33,863 bases of DNA from Winogradskyella sp. (GTDB lineage: Bacteria; Bacteroidota; Bacteroidia; Flavobacteriales; Flavobacteriaceae): contig JABDKL010000102.1 of the NCBI GenBank assembly GCA_013002225.1, positions 1 through 33,863 on the forward strand. The letters run 5' to 3'. The notes under the pieces were generated by a model, which searched no databases, had not been told where the DNA came from, and worked only from the letters and a program-made list of their open reading frames with translations. Below are positions 24,713-32,891 of this stretch, in pieces (position 1 is the first letter of the stretch; each line of letters begins with the position of its first letter). The translations under genes and the position numbers were made by a program.

Positions 24713-25642
24713 CTAATTATAGCTGTAAATATCCTCTAACTCAATTGTATCACCGTTCTTATCCCTTACATGTAAATCATATCTTATATGGATGTTGGTA
24801 TTTATGGGCGCATAATAATAAATTACCCAAGCATCGGCCTCATTGGTCCCAATACAACCATTAGAATACGCCTTGCCCAAAGATATTGGATTGGTTGTGG
24901 GATGAATTAACTGCCCATGACGCCAGCCATTGAGTTCGGTCTCAATAAACGGAATCTGAGGTAATTTGGTGATAGTGTTGTCATCTCTTTTAGTGACAAG
25001 ATATTCGCGGTTATTTACGGGGTTAACATATCTCGGATCTCGGATATGGTTAACAATTCGACCTTTGCCAGTTTTGGTTTTAAGGTCTTGAATTCTTCCG
25101 GCCATTTCTAAATACTTCTTTTCATTACGTCCTACACGTACAGGGAATTCATATAACAAAACGGTGTATTCATAAATTCGAAGTTTATATTCGGGGATAT
25201 TGATGTCTATGGTGGTTGACTCAAATGCATCCAGAATATTCTTAGCTTGGGTCGAATCTGGAATAGTCAATTGATTTCCTTTAGGCAAAGCAATTAGTTT
25301 GCTTTGATTATATACAAATGAATCTCTTGCCATCATCCTGTAATAATCAGTATTTTGTAAGGTATCAATAACCCAGGGATTAGCTCTGATCAAAAGATGT
25401 TCTGTTAACGGATAGGTGGTCAAAGCATCATACTGATGAACAACGGAATCTAAATATTGGAAATAGGTGTCTATGAGGACATCTTCCTTAATCTTAACTG
25501 GCTGGATAGGGGTAAATTGGGTTACATTATCTCGACGTTCAAGATTTGAAGCTAATAGTACACCCTCATCTTTAGGGCAACATAACTTTAGAGTAGTCAA
25601 TGCCAGAACGACAAAAATTAGAGTCCTGCTTTTTCTTATCAT
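24713..25642 (-). CDS. L,D-transpeptidase (YkuD family), membrane-anchored or lipoprotein
   Basis: This 309-residue envelope enzyme has the YkuD fold, which forms 3-3 peptidoglycan cross-links or attaches proteins to the wall. It starts with a basic N-terminus and hydrophobic stretch (MIRKSRTLIFVVLALTTLKLCC); Cys21 or Cys22 could be lipidated, although LKLCC is not an ideal lipobox. The YkuD domain is about 148-285, opening with IPEYKLRIYEYTVLLYEF. The active site has His247 (LIHPTT) and Cys263 in SNGCIGTNEADAW. The arginine that usually follows the catalytic Cys (GCxR) is replaced by Thr266. The first 145 residues are an extra domain I do not recognise. The HMA gene lies 55 bp upstream on the same strand. 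Confidence 0.87.
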   Translation of the reverse strand: MIRKSRTLIFVVLALTTLKLCCPKDEGVLLASNLERRDNVTQFTPIQPVKIKEDVLIDTYFQYLDSVVHQYDALTTYPLTEHLLIRANPWVIDTLQNTDYYRMMARDSFVYNQSKLIALPKGNQLTIPDSTQAKNILDAFESTTIDINIPEYKLRIYEYTVLLYEFPVRVGRNEKKYLEMAGRIQDLKTKTGKGRIVNHIRDPRYVNPVNNREYLVTKRDDNTITKLPQIPFIETELNGWRHGQLIHPTTNPISLGKAYSNGCIGTNEADAWVIYYYAPINTNIHIRYDLHVRDKNGDTIELEDIYSYN

Positions 25643-25697
25643 AATCTTAGTAATAGTTGATTTCTTTATTGGTTAAGAAGACAAAGCAAAACTTCAA

Positions 25698-25928
25698 TTA
25701 TACTTTTGTTTTTAGTTTATTTTCCTTGCCTACTATTGGATAGCCTATTCTGGAAAGCAAATGATTTGCGGCTTCAAAATCATGATTCGTATGATAATTA
25801 AAAGCAACCGTGCATTCGTCATTATTTACAACAACTTCAGTAATATTTTTAACTTGGGATAACTTACTAATAATAGTGCTTTCGCATTTCCCGCATTTTA
25901 AATTTTTAATATGCACTTCAGTTCTCAT
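25698..25928 (-). CDS. Heavy-metal-associated (HMA) domain protein
   Basis: This 76-residue protein is a single HMA fold, the Atx1/CopZ-type metal chaperone module. The metal-binding motif is NLKCGKCESTI, with Cys12 and Cys15 at the usual place after the first strand; the common GMTCxxC here is LKCGKC, a variant frequent in Bacteroidota. The tail KENKLKTKV is basic. It likely carries Cu(I) or another soft metal in the cytoplasm. The metal ATPase in this window (30825-32792) lacks an HMA domain and lies 5 kb away, and its signature is not that of a copper pump, so a partnership is doubtful. It is transcribed toward the L,D-transpeptidase gene. Confidence 0.82.
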   Translation of the reverse strand: MRTEVHIKNLKCGKCESTIISKLSQVKNITEVVVNNDECTVAFNYHTNHDFEAANHLLSRIGYPIVGKENKLKTKV

Positions 25929-26013
25929 TATTAATGATTTTAGTATTTAAAAGTACGGGTTTGATCGTTCCTCTAGAATGATTTATATCATGTAATGTAC
26001 TTGGAGTTTCTAA

Positions 26014-26021
26014 TACTTTTG
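26014..26021 (+). promoter_or_regulatory. -7 box of the Mla-type operon
   Basis: TACTTTTG fits TAnnTTTG exactly; the ATG at 26042 is 20 nt downstream. No TTG is at the expected -33 position. Confidence 0.45.
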
Positions 26022-26041
26022 ATAAACAGCTATAATACATT

Positions 26042-26824
26042 ATGGTAGGGTTTTCTAAAATCAATACACAGTTAAGTAACTTCCTAATTGAATTAGGCGA
26101 CTTAGCGTATTTTACAAGTCGATATTTTAGAGAAACGCTTAAGCGTCCTTTTGAGTTCAGGGAACTCATGCGTCAATGTTATAATATGGGTAACCGTTCC
26201 TTACTATTAGTTGGTATAACCTGTTTTATAATTGGCTTAGTTTTAGACTTGCAAACGCGCCCAACACTCATGGAATTCGGTGCTGTATCCTGGATGCCGT
26301 CTATGGTAAGTATCTCTATAGTAAGAGAAATAGGGCCTATTATTACCGCATTGGTCTGTGCGGGTAGAATTGGCTCGGGTATTGGCGCAGAATTGGGTTC
26401 GATGCGAGTCACTGAACAAATAGATGCGATGGAGGTTTCTGGGACTAATCCGTTTAAATTTCTTGTGGTAACGCGAGTTACGGCCGTGACGTTAATGCTG
26501 CCAATACTCGTTATTATTGGCGATGGTATTGCTTTGGTTGGTTCATTTTTAGTTGAAAACCTCAAGGGTAATGTGTCGTTTACTTTGTATTTTAATCAGG
26601 TTTTTGACTCCATTGCATATGGGGATATAATTCCTGCGACCATTAAGTCATTCTTTTTTGGTTTGGCTATTGGAATAGTGGGTTGTTATAAGGGTTATTA
26701 CTGTGCAAAGGGCACTGAAGGCGTTGGAAAGGCTGCAAATTCTGCCGTGGTTATAAGTTCATTGTTGTTGTTTATTATTGACTTTATGGCTGTTTTTGTA
26801 ACGGACATTTTCTATGATTTATGA
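26042..26824 (+). CDS. MlaE family ABC transporter permease
   Basis: This 260-residue integral membrane protein is the permease of a phospholipid (Mla-type) ABC transporter. An amphipathic N-terminal part (1-45) is followed by 5-6 helices, with MlaE family signatures VREIGPIITALVCAGRIGSGIGAELG split around residues 95-120 and MRVTEQIDAMEVSG after it; the Glu-rich loop contacts the ATPase. The SFFFGLAIGIVGCYKGYY block (204-221) is also typical. It is the first gene of the permease, ATPase, MCE-protein set; its stop overlaps the next start by 4 bp (ATGA). Confidence 0.93.
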   Translation: MVGFSKINTQLSNFLIELGDLAYFTSRYFRETLKRPFEFRELMRQCYNMGNRSLLLVGITCFIIGLVLDLQTRPTLMEFGAVSWMPSMVSISIVREIGPIITALVCAGRIGSGIGAELGSMRVTEQIDAMEVSGTNPFKFLVVTRVTAVTLMLPILVIIGDGIALVGSFLVENLKGNVSFTLYFNQVFDSIAYGDIIPATIKSFFFGLAIGIVGCYKGYYCAKGTEGVGKAANSAVVISSLLLFIIDFMAVFVTDIFYDL

Positions 26825-27582
26825 AAGCATCAAAAAACATAATAAATACAGATGTAGTGCTTCAAATTAAGGGTTTGAAGAAAAGCTTTGGTGATAACCA
26901 TGTACTGAAAGGATTCAACTTGACACTTCTTCAAGGGGAAAATTTAGTAATTATGGGAAAATCAGGATCAGGGAAGTCGGTAATGATAAAATGTTTGGTG
27001 GGTTTAATGGAGGCAGATAGTGGCTCTATTACGGTTATGCAAAATGATATTACCAAATTAACTCAGGACGCTTTAGATATCTTAAGGGCAGATATTGGTT
27101 TTCTATTTCAAGGTAGTGCATTGTACGATTCAATGACGGTAAGAGAAAATTTAGAATTCCCATTAAGACGGCATACCAAAAAATTTGGGACGAATTCAAA
27201 TAGTGAAGCACTTGTTATCGAAGCGTTAACCAATGTAGGTTTGGCGCATGCTGTAGATTTGATGCCTTCAGAATTATCTGGTGGCATGAAACGTCGCGTG
27301 GCTCTAGCTAGAACACTCATTCTACAGCCAAAAATTATTTTGTATGACGAACCCACCAGTGGGCTAGATCCTATTACGGCAAAAGAAATTATTATTCTTA
27401 TGCAAGATATTCAGAAAAAATACAATACTTCATCACTCATTATTACGCATGATGTGGATTGTGCACGTGTTATATCAGACCGAATGCTTTTACTAATTGA
27501 TGGTATTAATTATGCCGAAGGTACTTTTGACGAATTATCAGTTTCTAAGGATCCTAAGGTGAAGGCCTTTTTTAAAAACTAA
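26821..27582 (+). CDS. MlaF family ABC transporter ATP-binding protein
   Basis: This 253-residue ATPase powers the Mla-type lipid transporter. Walker A is GKSGSGKS (46-53), the Q-loop is FLFQGSALYDSMTV, the signature is LSGGMKRRVALA (152-163), Walker B is IILYDEPTSGLDP (172-184) and the switch histidine is in IITHD. The GSALYDSMTVRENL segment after the Q-loop is characteristic of the MlaF group. The start overlaps the permease stop (ATGA), and its own stop shares one base with the next start (TAATG), so the three genes are translationally coupled. Confidence 0.94.
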   Translation: MKASKNIINTDVVLQIKGLKKSFGDNHVLKGFNLTLLQGENLVIMGKSGSGKSVMIKCLVGLMEADSGSITVMQNDITKLTQDALDILRADIGFLFQGSALYDSMTVRENLEFPLRRHTKKFGTNSNSEALVIEALTNVGLAHAVDLMPSELSGGMKRRVALARTLILQPKIILYDEPTSGLDPITAKEIIILMQDIQKKYNTSSLIITHDVDCARVISDRMLLLIDGINYAEGTFDELSVSKDPKVKAFFKN

Positions 27583-28580
27583 TGATTATGAAAAATTCAA
27601 ATTCACAAAAATTACGCTTAGGTGCTTTTGTTCTCTTCGGCACCATTCTATTTATAGCTGGAATTTACCTGATTGGGCAACGCCAGGACATGTTTAAAAA
27701 GACATTTACTTTGAGTTCTTATTTTCAGAATGTCAATGGACTTCAAAAAGGTAATAATGTGCGTTATTCAGGAATCGATATTGGTACGGTTAAGGACATT
27801 AGTATGGTTAATGATTCTACTATAAAAGTGGTTATGTCTATCGAGGAAAACATTATATCACACATTAAAAAAAATGCGATTGCTACGATAGGCTCTGATG
27901 GATTAGTGGGAAACATGATAGTAAATATAGTCCCTGGAAAAGGTATGGCTCAAACCATAGAGAATAAGGATGTTATAGAATCTTACAGTAAAATCGGAAC
28001 CGATGATATCTTAAATACCCTAAACACCAGTTCTGAAAATGCAGCGCTTCTAACCTCAGATTTATTAAAAATTACTCATAAAATCACAGAAGGCAAAGGT
28101 ACTATTGGTGTTTTGATCAATGATAGTGTTATGGCTCAAGATTTAAAACAATCTATAACTAATTTAAAGGGTGCTAGTCGTGGTGCCTCAAATACGATCT
28201 CTGAATTAAATGGGATAGTTAGATCTATAAAAACAGATGATAATTCGGTGTTGGGCCTGTTACTAAACGATACCACATCAGGCAAAAAAGTAAAGGATAT
28301 TGTAAGTAATCTTGAAGCATCTAGTACTGAAATTGAAGTATTATTAAGCCATGTAAATACAATTATGAATGATTTAAATTCTAGCGAAGGTGCTTATGCT
28401 TACTTAGTAAAAGATACGAGTTTAGTAAATAGTTTAAGATCTACACTTAAAAATGTGAATGAGGGCACGGATAAATTCAACCAAAATATGGAAGCATTAA
28501 AACATAATTTCTTAACAAGAGGTTATTTTAGGAAATTAGAACGACAGCAAAACAAAGAAGCTAAAACCAAAAACTATTAA
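27582..28580 (+). CDS. MlaD family MCE-domain protein
   Basis: This 332-residue membrane-anchored periplasmic protein is the lipid-binding part of the transporter. One N-terminal helix (about 12-32) is followed by an MCE domain (about 40-115) with SYFQNVNGLQKGNNVRYSG and IDIGTVKDIS, then a long helical tail (about 140-310) with repeated weakly similar segments such as GVLINDSVM and GLLLNDTTS. That tail may form a tube or rod toward the outer membrane (inference). No MlaA, MlaB or MlaC gene is next to it. The start ATG 27582 overlaps the ATPase stop; ATG 27588 is possible. Confidence 0.9.
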   Translation: MIMKNSNSQKLRLGAFVLFGTILFIAGIYLIGQRQDMFKKTFTLSSYFQNVNGLQKGNNVRYSGIDIGTVKDISMVNDSTIKVVMSIEENIISHIKKNAIATIGSDGLVGNMIVNIVPGKGMAQTIENKDVIESYSKIGTDDILNTLNTSSENAALLTSDLLKITHKITEGKGTIGVLINDSVMAQDLKQSITNLKGASRGASNTISELNGIVRSIKTDDNSVLGLLLNDTTSGKKVKDIVSNLEASSTEIEVLLSHVNTIMNDLNSSEGAYAYLVKDTSLVNSLRSTLKNVNEGTDKFNQNMEALKHNFLTRGYFRKLERQQNKEAKTKNY

Positions 28581-28662
28581 GATTATTATGCTAGCTAATA
28601 ATATCTAGCCTGTCTGCATAGTGTGTAAACGGTGAAGCAATTCTACCACAAGCTTCAACTTC

Positions 28663-28698
28663 AATTCCAATTGCAGCAACTTGGAATTAAATTTTTTC
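28663..28698. terminator. Terminator between the convergent MCE and lipoprotein genes
   Basis: A perfect 8-bp stem (AATTCCAA 28663-28670, TTGGAATT 28681-28688) with a 10-nt loop is followed by AAA and six T's (28692-28697). It lies between converging genes and may serve the plus-strand Mla operon. Confidence 0.6.
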
Positions 28699-28700
28699 AA

Positions 28701-29579
28701 CTAAAAAACTAACGGATTTAAATCATGTTTCTTTAACACGGTTAATAAATCTGTTAATGGAAGCTCAATAGAGTAGGTTCCTGTGTATGATGGACAAATA
28801 ACGCAATCGTCAAAATAATACTCTACGAAAGTATCATTAAGCACAAAATTATTTTTTGCTATAAAAAAATCATCTGATGAAACCTCCCAACAATCGTAAT
28901 ACATATCACCTTTAGAAATTTGAGTGTTTATGGTTTCATTTATAATTCCTACTAATTCTTCTTCAGATCCCTGATTAAAAAAGTCTTCGTACATCATAAA
29001 GACGCCTCTATTTAAATCAAAATTAAAACAGTCAAACGAATAACTAGGATGCATGGCACCAGAATAAAAATTCTCTTTATAAAAAAGTACACTTACAAGT
29101 TGATCATTAACATTATATATTTTATAATCTATGGAGCGTTCTTCTCTGAACTTCGTGGCTTCAATACTATCACATAATTGTCTGCTTTCTAAAATATCTG
29201 ATTCCGTTTTAGAAATATTGACATAATAATCGTTAATAAAATCATTGAAATTAATGTTTGTGGGTTTGTAAGACGTATTAAGTTGTGGGTACTTAAAATT
29301 AATGATATAGTCTTCCTTTTCTACATTATAGGATTTTTCTATTATCAAGGTTTCTAGCTCTTGGCTTTCGTCTTCTTTTTCAATAAGTTGTTTCTGCTTT
29401 AGTTCTATTGCAATGGATTTATCCATAGTCTGTACATCCAAATCTATAGGTTCCGTATGACTCTTTTCAACAGGATTTGCCAACTCGTTAGTCTCAAATT
29501 CATTAATAGGCTCACTAGGTTTATCCGTTTTGCAAGCGACAAACACCATACAAACTATTAATATATATAAACATCTCAT
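28701..29579 (-). CDS. Lipoprotein with DUF4163/DUF3298 (RsiV-like) domains
   Basis: This 292-residue lipoprotein has the signal MRCLYILIVCMVFVAC, lipid Cys16. A Glu/Lys/Thr-rich spacer (17-75) is followed by a DUF4163-like domain (about 80-165, INFKYPQLNTSYKPTNINFNDF without its usual cysteines) and a DUF3298 domain (about 165-290) with NFYSGAMHPSYSFDCFNFDL, the family signature (GAxHPxxxxxxxNFD). In the anti-sigma factor RsiV this pair binds lysozyme; here there is no anti-sigma domain, so a wall-related binding role is only a guess. It follows the PNPOx-like gene by 18 bp and is probably cotranscribed. Confidence 0.82.
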   Translation of the reverse strand: MRCLYILIVCMVFVACKTDKPSEPINEFETNELANPVEKSHTEPIDLDVQTMDKSIAIELKQKQLIEKEDESQELETLIIEKSYNVEKEDYIINFKYPQLNTSYKPTNINFNDFINDYYVNISKTESDILESRQLCDSIEATKFREERSIDYKIYNVNDQLVSVLFYKENFYSGAMHPSYSFDCFNFDLNRGVFMMYEDFFNQGSEEELVGIINETINTQISKGDMYYDCWEVSSDDFFIAKNNFVLNDTFVEYYFDDCVICPSYTGTYSIELPLTDLLTVLKKHDLNPLVF

Positions 29580-29597
29580 AATCTTTAGTATTTAAAA

Positions 29598-30053
29598 TTA
29601 ATTGCGTCTCATTTTTCCAGTGACTTCATCAACATTGATCTGAAAAACTATTGGTATATCATCTTTGTAAATTTTACTGGAAAACTCACTTATAAAGTCG
29701 AGCTTTCGATGTTCTCTGTTGATAATTAAATCCTTAACACCTAGCGAAAATAAATGCAGTTGTGCTTTGGCAATGCTACCTTCTAGTTCCTTAAATCGCC
29801 CTTGTGCCATAATAGAATTCCAAGAATTTACAGAATCGATCTCAGATACGCCAAGTGCGACATTCAGGTTTTTTCGCATTGCGTTTATTTTATGTCCTTC
29901 TGAAGAATAACCAATAATAACATTATTTTCCGTGTCAAAAAAGTAAGTAATAGGTACTATATATGGCCTATCCCTGTAGATGTAGGTCAAGTTACCAATA
30001 TAATTTGACGCTAGAATTTTGATGCTTTCGTCTGGCTTGAGATTTCTAATCAT
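29598..30053 (-). CDS. Pyridoxamine 5'-phosphate oxidase-like flavin-binding protein
   Basis: This 151-residue protein is a split-barrel flavoprotein of the PNPOx-like (Pyridox_ox_2) family, likely a dimer that binds FMN. The signature is ASNYIGNLTYIYRDRPYIVPITYFF followed by GYSSEGHKINAMRKN; the SSEGHKI segment contacts the flavin phosphate. Members include nitroreductase-type and antibiotic-inactivating forms; no specific substrate can be assigned. It lacks the C-terminal residues of the true PdxH enzyme, so vitamin B6 synthesis is unlikely. It heads a two-gene unit with the DUF3298 lipoprotein 18 bp downstream. Confidence 0.85.
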   Translation of the reverse strand: MIRNLKPDESIKILASNYIGNLTYIYRDRPYIVPITYFFDTENNVIIGYSSEGHKINAMRKNLNVALGVSEIDSVNSWNSIMAQGRFKELEGSIAKAQLHLFSLGVKDLIINREHRKLDFISEFSSKIYKDDIPIVFQINVDEVTGKMRRN

Positions 30054-30156
30054 GGTAATGCGTTTAAGTGTTTTTGCTAATTTATTTTATATGATTTCTT
30101 TAGCCTATGATATTAGTCAGTTCTATTAGTTATATAATAGAATTGAAAAAATGGTT

Positions 30157-30741
30157 TTATTTTCTGAGTCTACGTTTGTCCCGCCACGCCCAATACAAGC
30201 CTTTAACATCTGATGCCCAGGTGTCATACATAAAAATAAGGGTGATTTCTTCAAAAGTTTCTAACAGGCCAATGCCGATCATTACATAAAATAATGAATA
30301 ATCTGGCGTAAAGAATAATGCCCATAGTATAAAAATACTTTGAATTACAGCCGATAGTTTTGCCAAATAGGTATGAAATGCGGTTGCCTTTCCATATTTG
30401 GAATAAGCGATAATCATCTGAATAAGATATGGAATAAAAACAAGACCTATTAGTAACAGATTGGTTTTAATAAAATCGGTTTCAAAATAAAATAAGCCTA
30501 TTAATCCAACAATTAAAGTTATTTGATCTCCAAAAGAATCTAATTGAGACCCTCTCGGACTTGTAATTTTTAGTTTACGAGCCAAATAGCCATCTATGGC
30601 ATCAGTCGAATAACTTACCAGCAAGGCCCAGGTAAAAATTAAACGTAGATCCAACCAAATAAAGGTCAACAAAAACGGGACCGCAAAAACTCTATAGAAT
30701 GAGAACCAGTCTGCAATATTGTAATTTTTGAAGCTGAGCAT
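30157..30741 (-). CDS. CDP-alcohol phosphatidyltransferase family protein
   Basis: This 194-residue membrane enzyme transfers a phosphatidyl group from a CDP-alcohol to a second alcohol, as in phospholipid head-group synthesis. It has the complete active-site motif D-x2-DG-x2-AR-x8-G-x3-D-x3-D: Asp47, Asp50-Gly51, Ala54-Arg55, Gly64, Asp68 and Asp72, within TDAIDGYLARKLKIT and SQLDSFGDQ. Hydrophobic stretches suggest about six helices. The product (phosphatidylglycerophosphate, phosphatidylserine or other) cannot be decided from this motif. It lies 83 bp after the P-type ATPase on the same strand. Confidence 0.92.
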   Translation of the reverse strand: MLSFKNYNIADWFSFYRVFAVPFLLTFIWLDLRLIFTWALLVSYSTDAIDGYLARKLKITSPRGSQLDSFGDQITLIVGLIGLFYFETDFIKTNLLLIGLVFIPYLIQMIIAYSKYGKATAFHTYLAKLSAVIQSIFILWALFFTPDYSLFYVMIGIGLLETFEEITLIFMYDTWASDVKGLYWAWRDKRRLRK

Positions 30742-30824
30742 AGAAATTTAGCTTTCGGTAAAATTATTATTATGATATGCTATTGAAAATGAGAAATATC
30801 AGTTTAAGATGATAAAAACTAATA

Positions 30825-32792
30825 TTAATCCAATTTATAACTGAGTAATCGTAAAGCGTTAAGAACAACAACTATCGTAGACCCTTCATGAAAAGCGACT
30901 GCCAGACCTATGTTTGTTAGGCCTAAAACCGTTACAGGAACCAAGGCAGCTACAACACCTAGGCTTATAAAAATGTTCTGTTTTATAATGCGCTTAGATT
31001 CGCGACTTAGAGCAATAACAAATGGTAAAGTCTCAATTTTATCAGACATTAGTGCAACATCAGCAGTCTCCAGAGCCACATCACTGCCTGCGGCTCCCAT
31101 CGCAATACTGACAGTACTTAAAGCCATTGCAGGCGCATCATTGACACCATCGCCAACCATGGCTATTTTTTTATCTCTTTTAATTAACGCTTTTACTGCA
31201 GCAACCTTATCTTCTGGTAGCAAATTGCCTCTTGCTTCTGTTAATCCGATTTGTTTAGCAATGGCATTTCCAACGTTTTGGTGGTCGCCTGTGAGCATAA
31301 TCATATTTTTGATGCCAATTTGCTGCAATCGTTTTAATGTTGTAGCAGCAGTTCCACGAGGTAGATCCATTACGCTAATCATACCAATAACCTTATTACG
31401 AAAAGCAACTAGCATCACAGTTTGTCCGTTTTGCAATAGAAGGTCCAGTTTAGAAGTGATCGAAGCCTCTATCTTTATACCAGCATCTAGCATTAGTTTT
31501 AGGTTTCCAATGTAAACTTGACTTTTATTAAATTCTGCTTGTATGCCTTTTCCCTGTATAGCGTTTACTTTTAATGCCTTATTTTGAGATTGAAAGTTGT
31601 ATTTTTTTTTCAAGTCTTGAGCTATAGCTCTTGCCAAAGGATGATTACTTAAACTCTCAACTTCAAAAACTAATTTAGCCAACTCATGGTTATCAAAATT
31701 ATTTAAAGGAATTAAATTGGTGAGCTTTGGTTTGCCTTCTGTTAGTGTACCCGTTTTATCAAAGGCTATAGTTTTGACTTCTCCTAACTCCTCTAAAGCT
31801 TTGCCTCCTTTTATGAGTACACCTTTTTGGGCTGCTCTGGCAATGCCGCTCAACACAGCACTTGGAGTAGAAATTGCCAATGCACATGGACTTGCTGCAA
31901 CCAAAACTGTTATAGCTCTATACAGGCTAGCGTTAAAATTCTCATCTATAATTACAAATGCAAAACATAATAGGAACACAACAATAATTACAAGAGGCAC
32001 ATACCATTTTTCAAATGTTTTTGTGAGCCGTTGTGTTGGCGATTTTTGAGTTTCGACTTCACTAACCATTTTAATTAAACGTGACACGGTAGAATCTTCA
32101 CTGAGTTTAAGCACCAAAACTTCCATACTATTATTGCCATTAATAGTGCCCGCAAACACTACATGCTTTTTAGGAATATTGTTAAAGGCCTGTATTGCTT
32201 TTGTTTGTGGTATAAATATTTTATCAACCGGGATACTTTCACCAGTAATAGGAGCTTGATTAACGCTACTACTACCTTTTATTATAACACCATCTGCCGC
32301 AATTTTTGTATTTGGTTTTATGACGATGGTATCATTTATTTTTAGTGTTTTTATTGGGACTTCTATTAGTTTACCATTGGATTTAACAAGTGCTGATTTT
32401 GGTGACAGATGACCTAATGCTTCAATTGACCTTTTGGCTTTATTCATAGCATAATGCTCTAAAGTGTGCCCCAAACTAAAAAGAAACAATAATAATGCGC
32501 CTTCTGCCCAACGATCAATAATGGCTGCTCCAATAGCTGCTGCAATCATTAAAAAATCGATATCAAATTGACCTTTAGGAATTTTTTTAGAGGCATCGAT
32601 AGTGATAAAGAACCCACCAAAGGCATAAGAAATAATGTAGCTTAACAATGAAGACCAATGTGCTATATCGGTTAAGTTTTTAAGTAAAACACCTGTAAGT
32701 AGAAAAACACCGCATAACAACGCAAAATAGAGTTCAGTTTTTTTTCCAAAAATGTGGTTGTCTATATGAATTACCGATGTTCTCTCTGCCAT
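30825..32792 (-). CDS. P1B-4 type heavy-metal transporting ATPase (SPC/HEGST class)
   Basis: This 655-residue P-type ATPase exports transition metal ions. The catalytic set is complete: TGES (183-186), phosphorylation site DKTGT with Asp345, SNHP (382-385), TGD (501-503) and GDGVNDAP (547-554). The membrane metal site reads SPC (301-303) in place of CPC, and HEGST (635-639) lies in the last helix pair. Together these define the P1B-4 class, whose known members move Co2+, Fe2+ or Zn2+ rather than copper. There is no N-terminal HMA domain, as usual for the class. It is divergent from the lipoprotein gene at 32892. Confidence 0.93.
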   Translation of the reverse strand: MAERTSVIHIDNHIFGKKTELYFALLCGVFLLTGVLLKNLTDIAHWSSLLSYIISYAFGGFFITIDASKKIPKGQFDIDFLMIAAAIGAAIIDRWAEGALLLFLFSLGHTLEHYAMNKAKRSIEALGHLSPKSALVKSNGKLIEVPIKTLKINDTIVIKPNTKIAADGVIIKGSSSVNQAPITGESIPVDKIFIPQTKAIQAFNNIPKKHVVFAGTINGNNSMEVLVLKLSEDSTVSRLIKMVSEVETQKSPTQRLTKTFEKWYVPLVIIVVFLLCFAFVIIDENFNASLYRAITVLVAASPCALAISTPSAVLSGIARAAQKGVLIKGGKALEELGEVKTIAFDKTGTLTEGKPKLTNLIPLNNFDNHELAKLVFEVESLSNHPLARAIAQDLKKKYNFQSQNKALKVNAIQGKGIQAEFNKSQVYIGNLKLMLDAGIKIEASITSKLDLLLQNGQTVMLVAFRNKVIGMISVMDLPRGTAATTLKRLQQIGIKNMIMLTGDHQNVGNAIAKQIGLTEARGNLLPEDKVAAVKALIKRDKKIAMVGDGVNDAPAMALSTVSIAMGAAGSDVALETADVALMSDKIETLPFVIALSRESKRIIKQNIFISLGVVAALVPVTVLGLTNIGLAVAFHEGSTIVVVLNALRLLSYKLD

Positions 32793-32814
32793 GTATGGTG
32801 TGGTATTCGTAATT

Positions 32815-32822
32815 CAAAATTA
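32815..32822 (-). promoter_or_regulatory. -7 box of the metal ATPase gene
   Basis: On the minus strand this reads TAATTTTG, matching TAnnTTTG, 23 nt from the ATG at 32792. No TTG is at the expected -33 distance. Confidence 0.45.
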
Positions 32823-32844
32823 ATAATATCAAAAGCAAATTAGC

Positions 32845-32856
32845 TGATAATTATCA
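32845..32856. promoter_or_regulatory. Perfect palindrome TGATAATTATCA, possible metal operator
   Basis: A 12-bp perfect palindrome sits in the 99-bp divergent region between the metal ATPase and the lipoprotein gene. Its halves are the Fur/PerR-type TGATAAT overlapped by 2 bp rather than spaced by 1. It lies just upstream of the ATPase -7 box, where a repressor could act. Confidence 0.4.
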
Positions 32857-32887
32857 TTGTAATGCCAATGCTAATCAAATAATTTTA
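32857..32887 (+). promoter_or_regulatory. Probable promoter of the divergent lipoprotein gene
   Basis: TTG at 32857-32859, a 20-nt spacer and TAATTTTA (32880-32887), one base off consensus. The box ends only 4 nt before ATG 32892, which would make the mRNA leaderless or favour the in-frame ATG at 32910. Confidence 0.4.
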
Positions 32888-32891
32888 CACT

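Noticed and set aside
25918-26169. A minus-strand frame of 83 codons overlapping the MlaE start
   Set aside because: It overlaps both the HMA start and the MlaE gene and has no protein-like features.
30128-30151. Inverted repeat (TTCTATTA with TAATAGAA) as a terminator for the CDP-alcohol transferase gene
   Set aside because: It lies downstream of that gene, but in the direction of transcription no T tract follows the stem, so termination is not supported.
30910-31515. A plus-strand frame of 201 codons inside the metal ATPase gene
   Set aside because: Antisense shadow of conserved ATPase motifs (GDGVND and others lie on the other strand).
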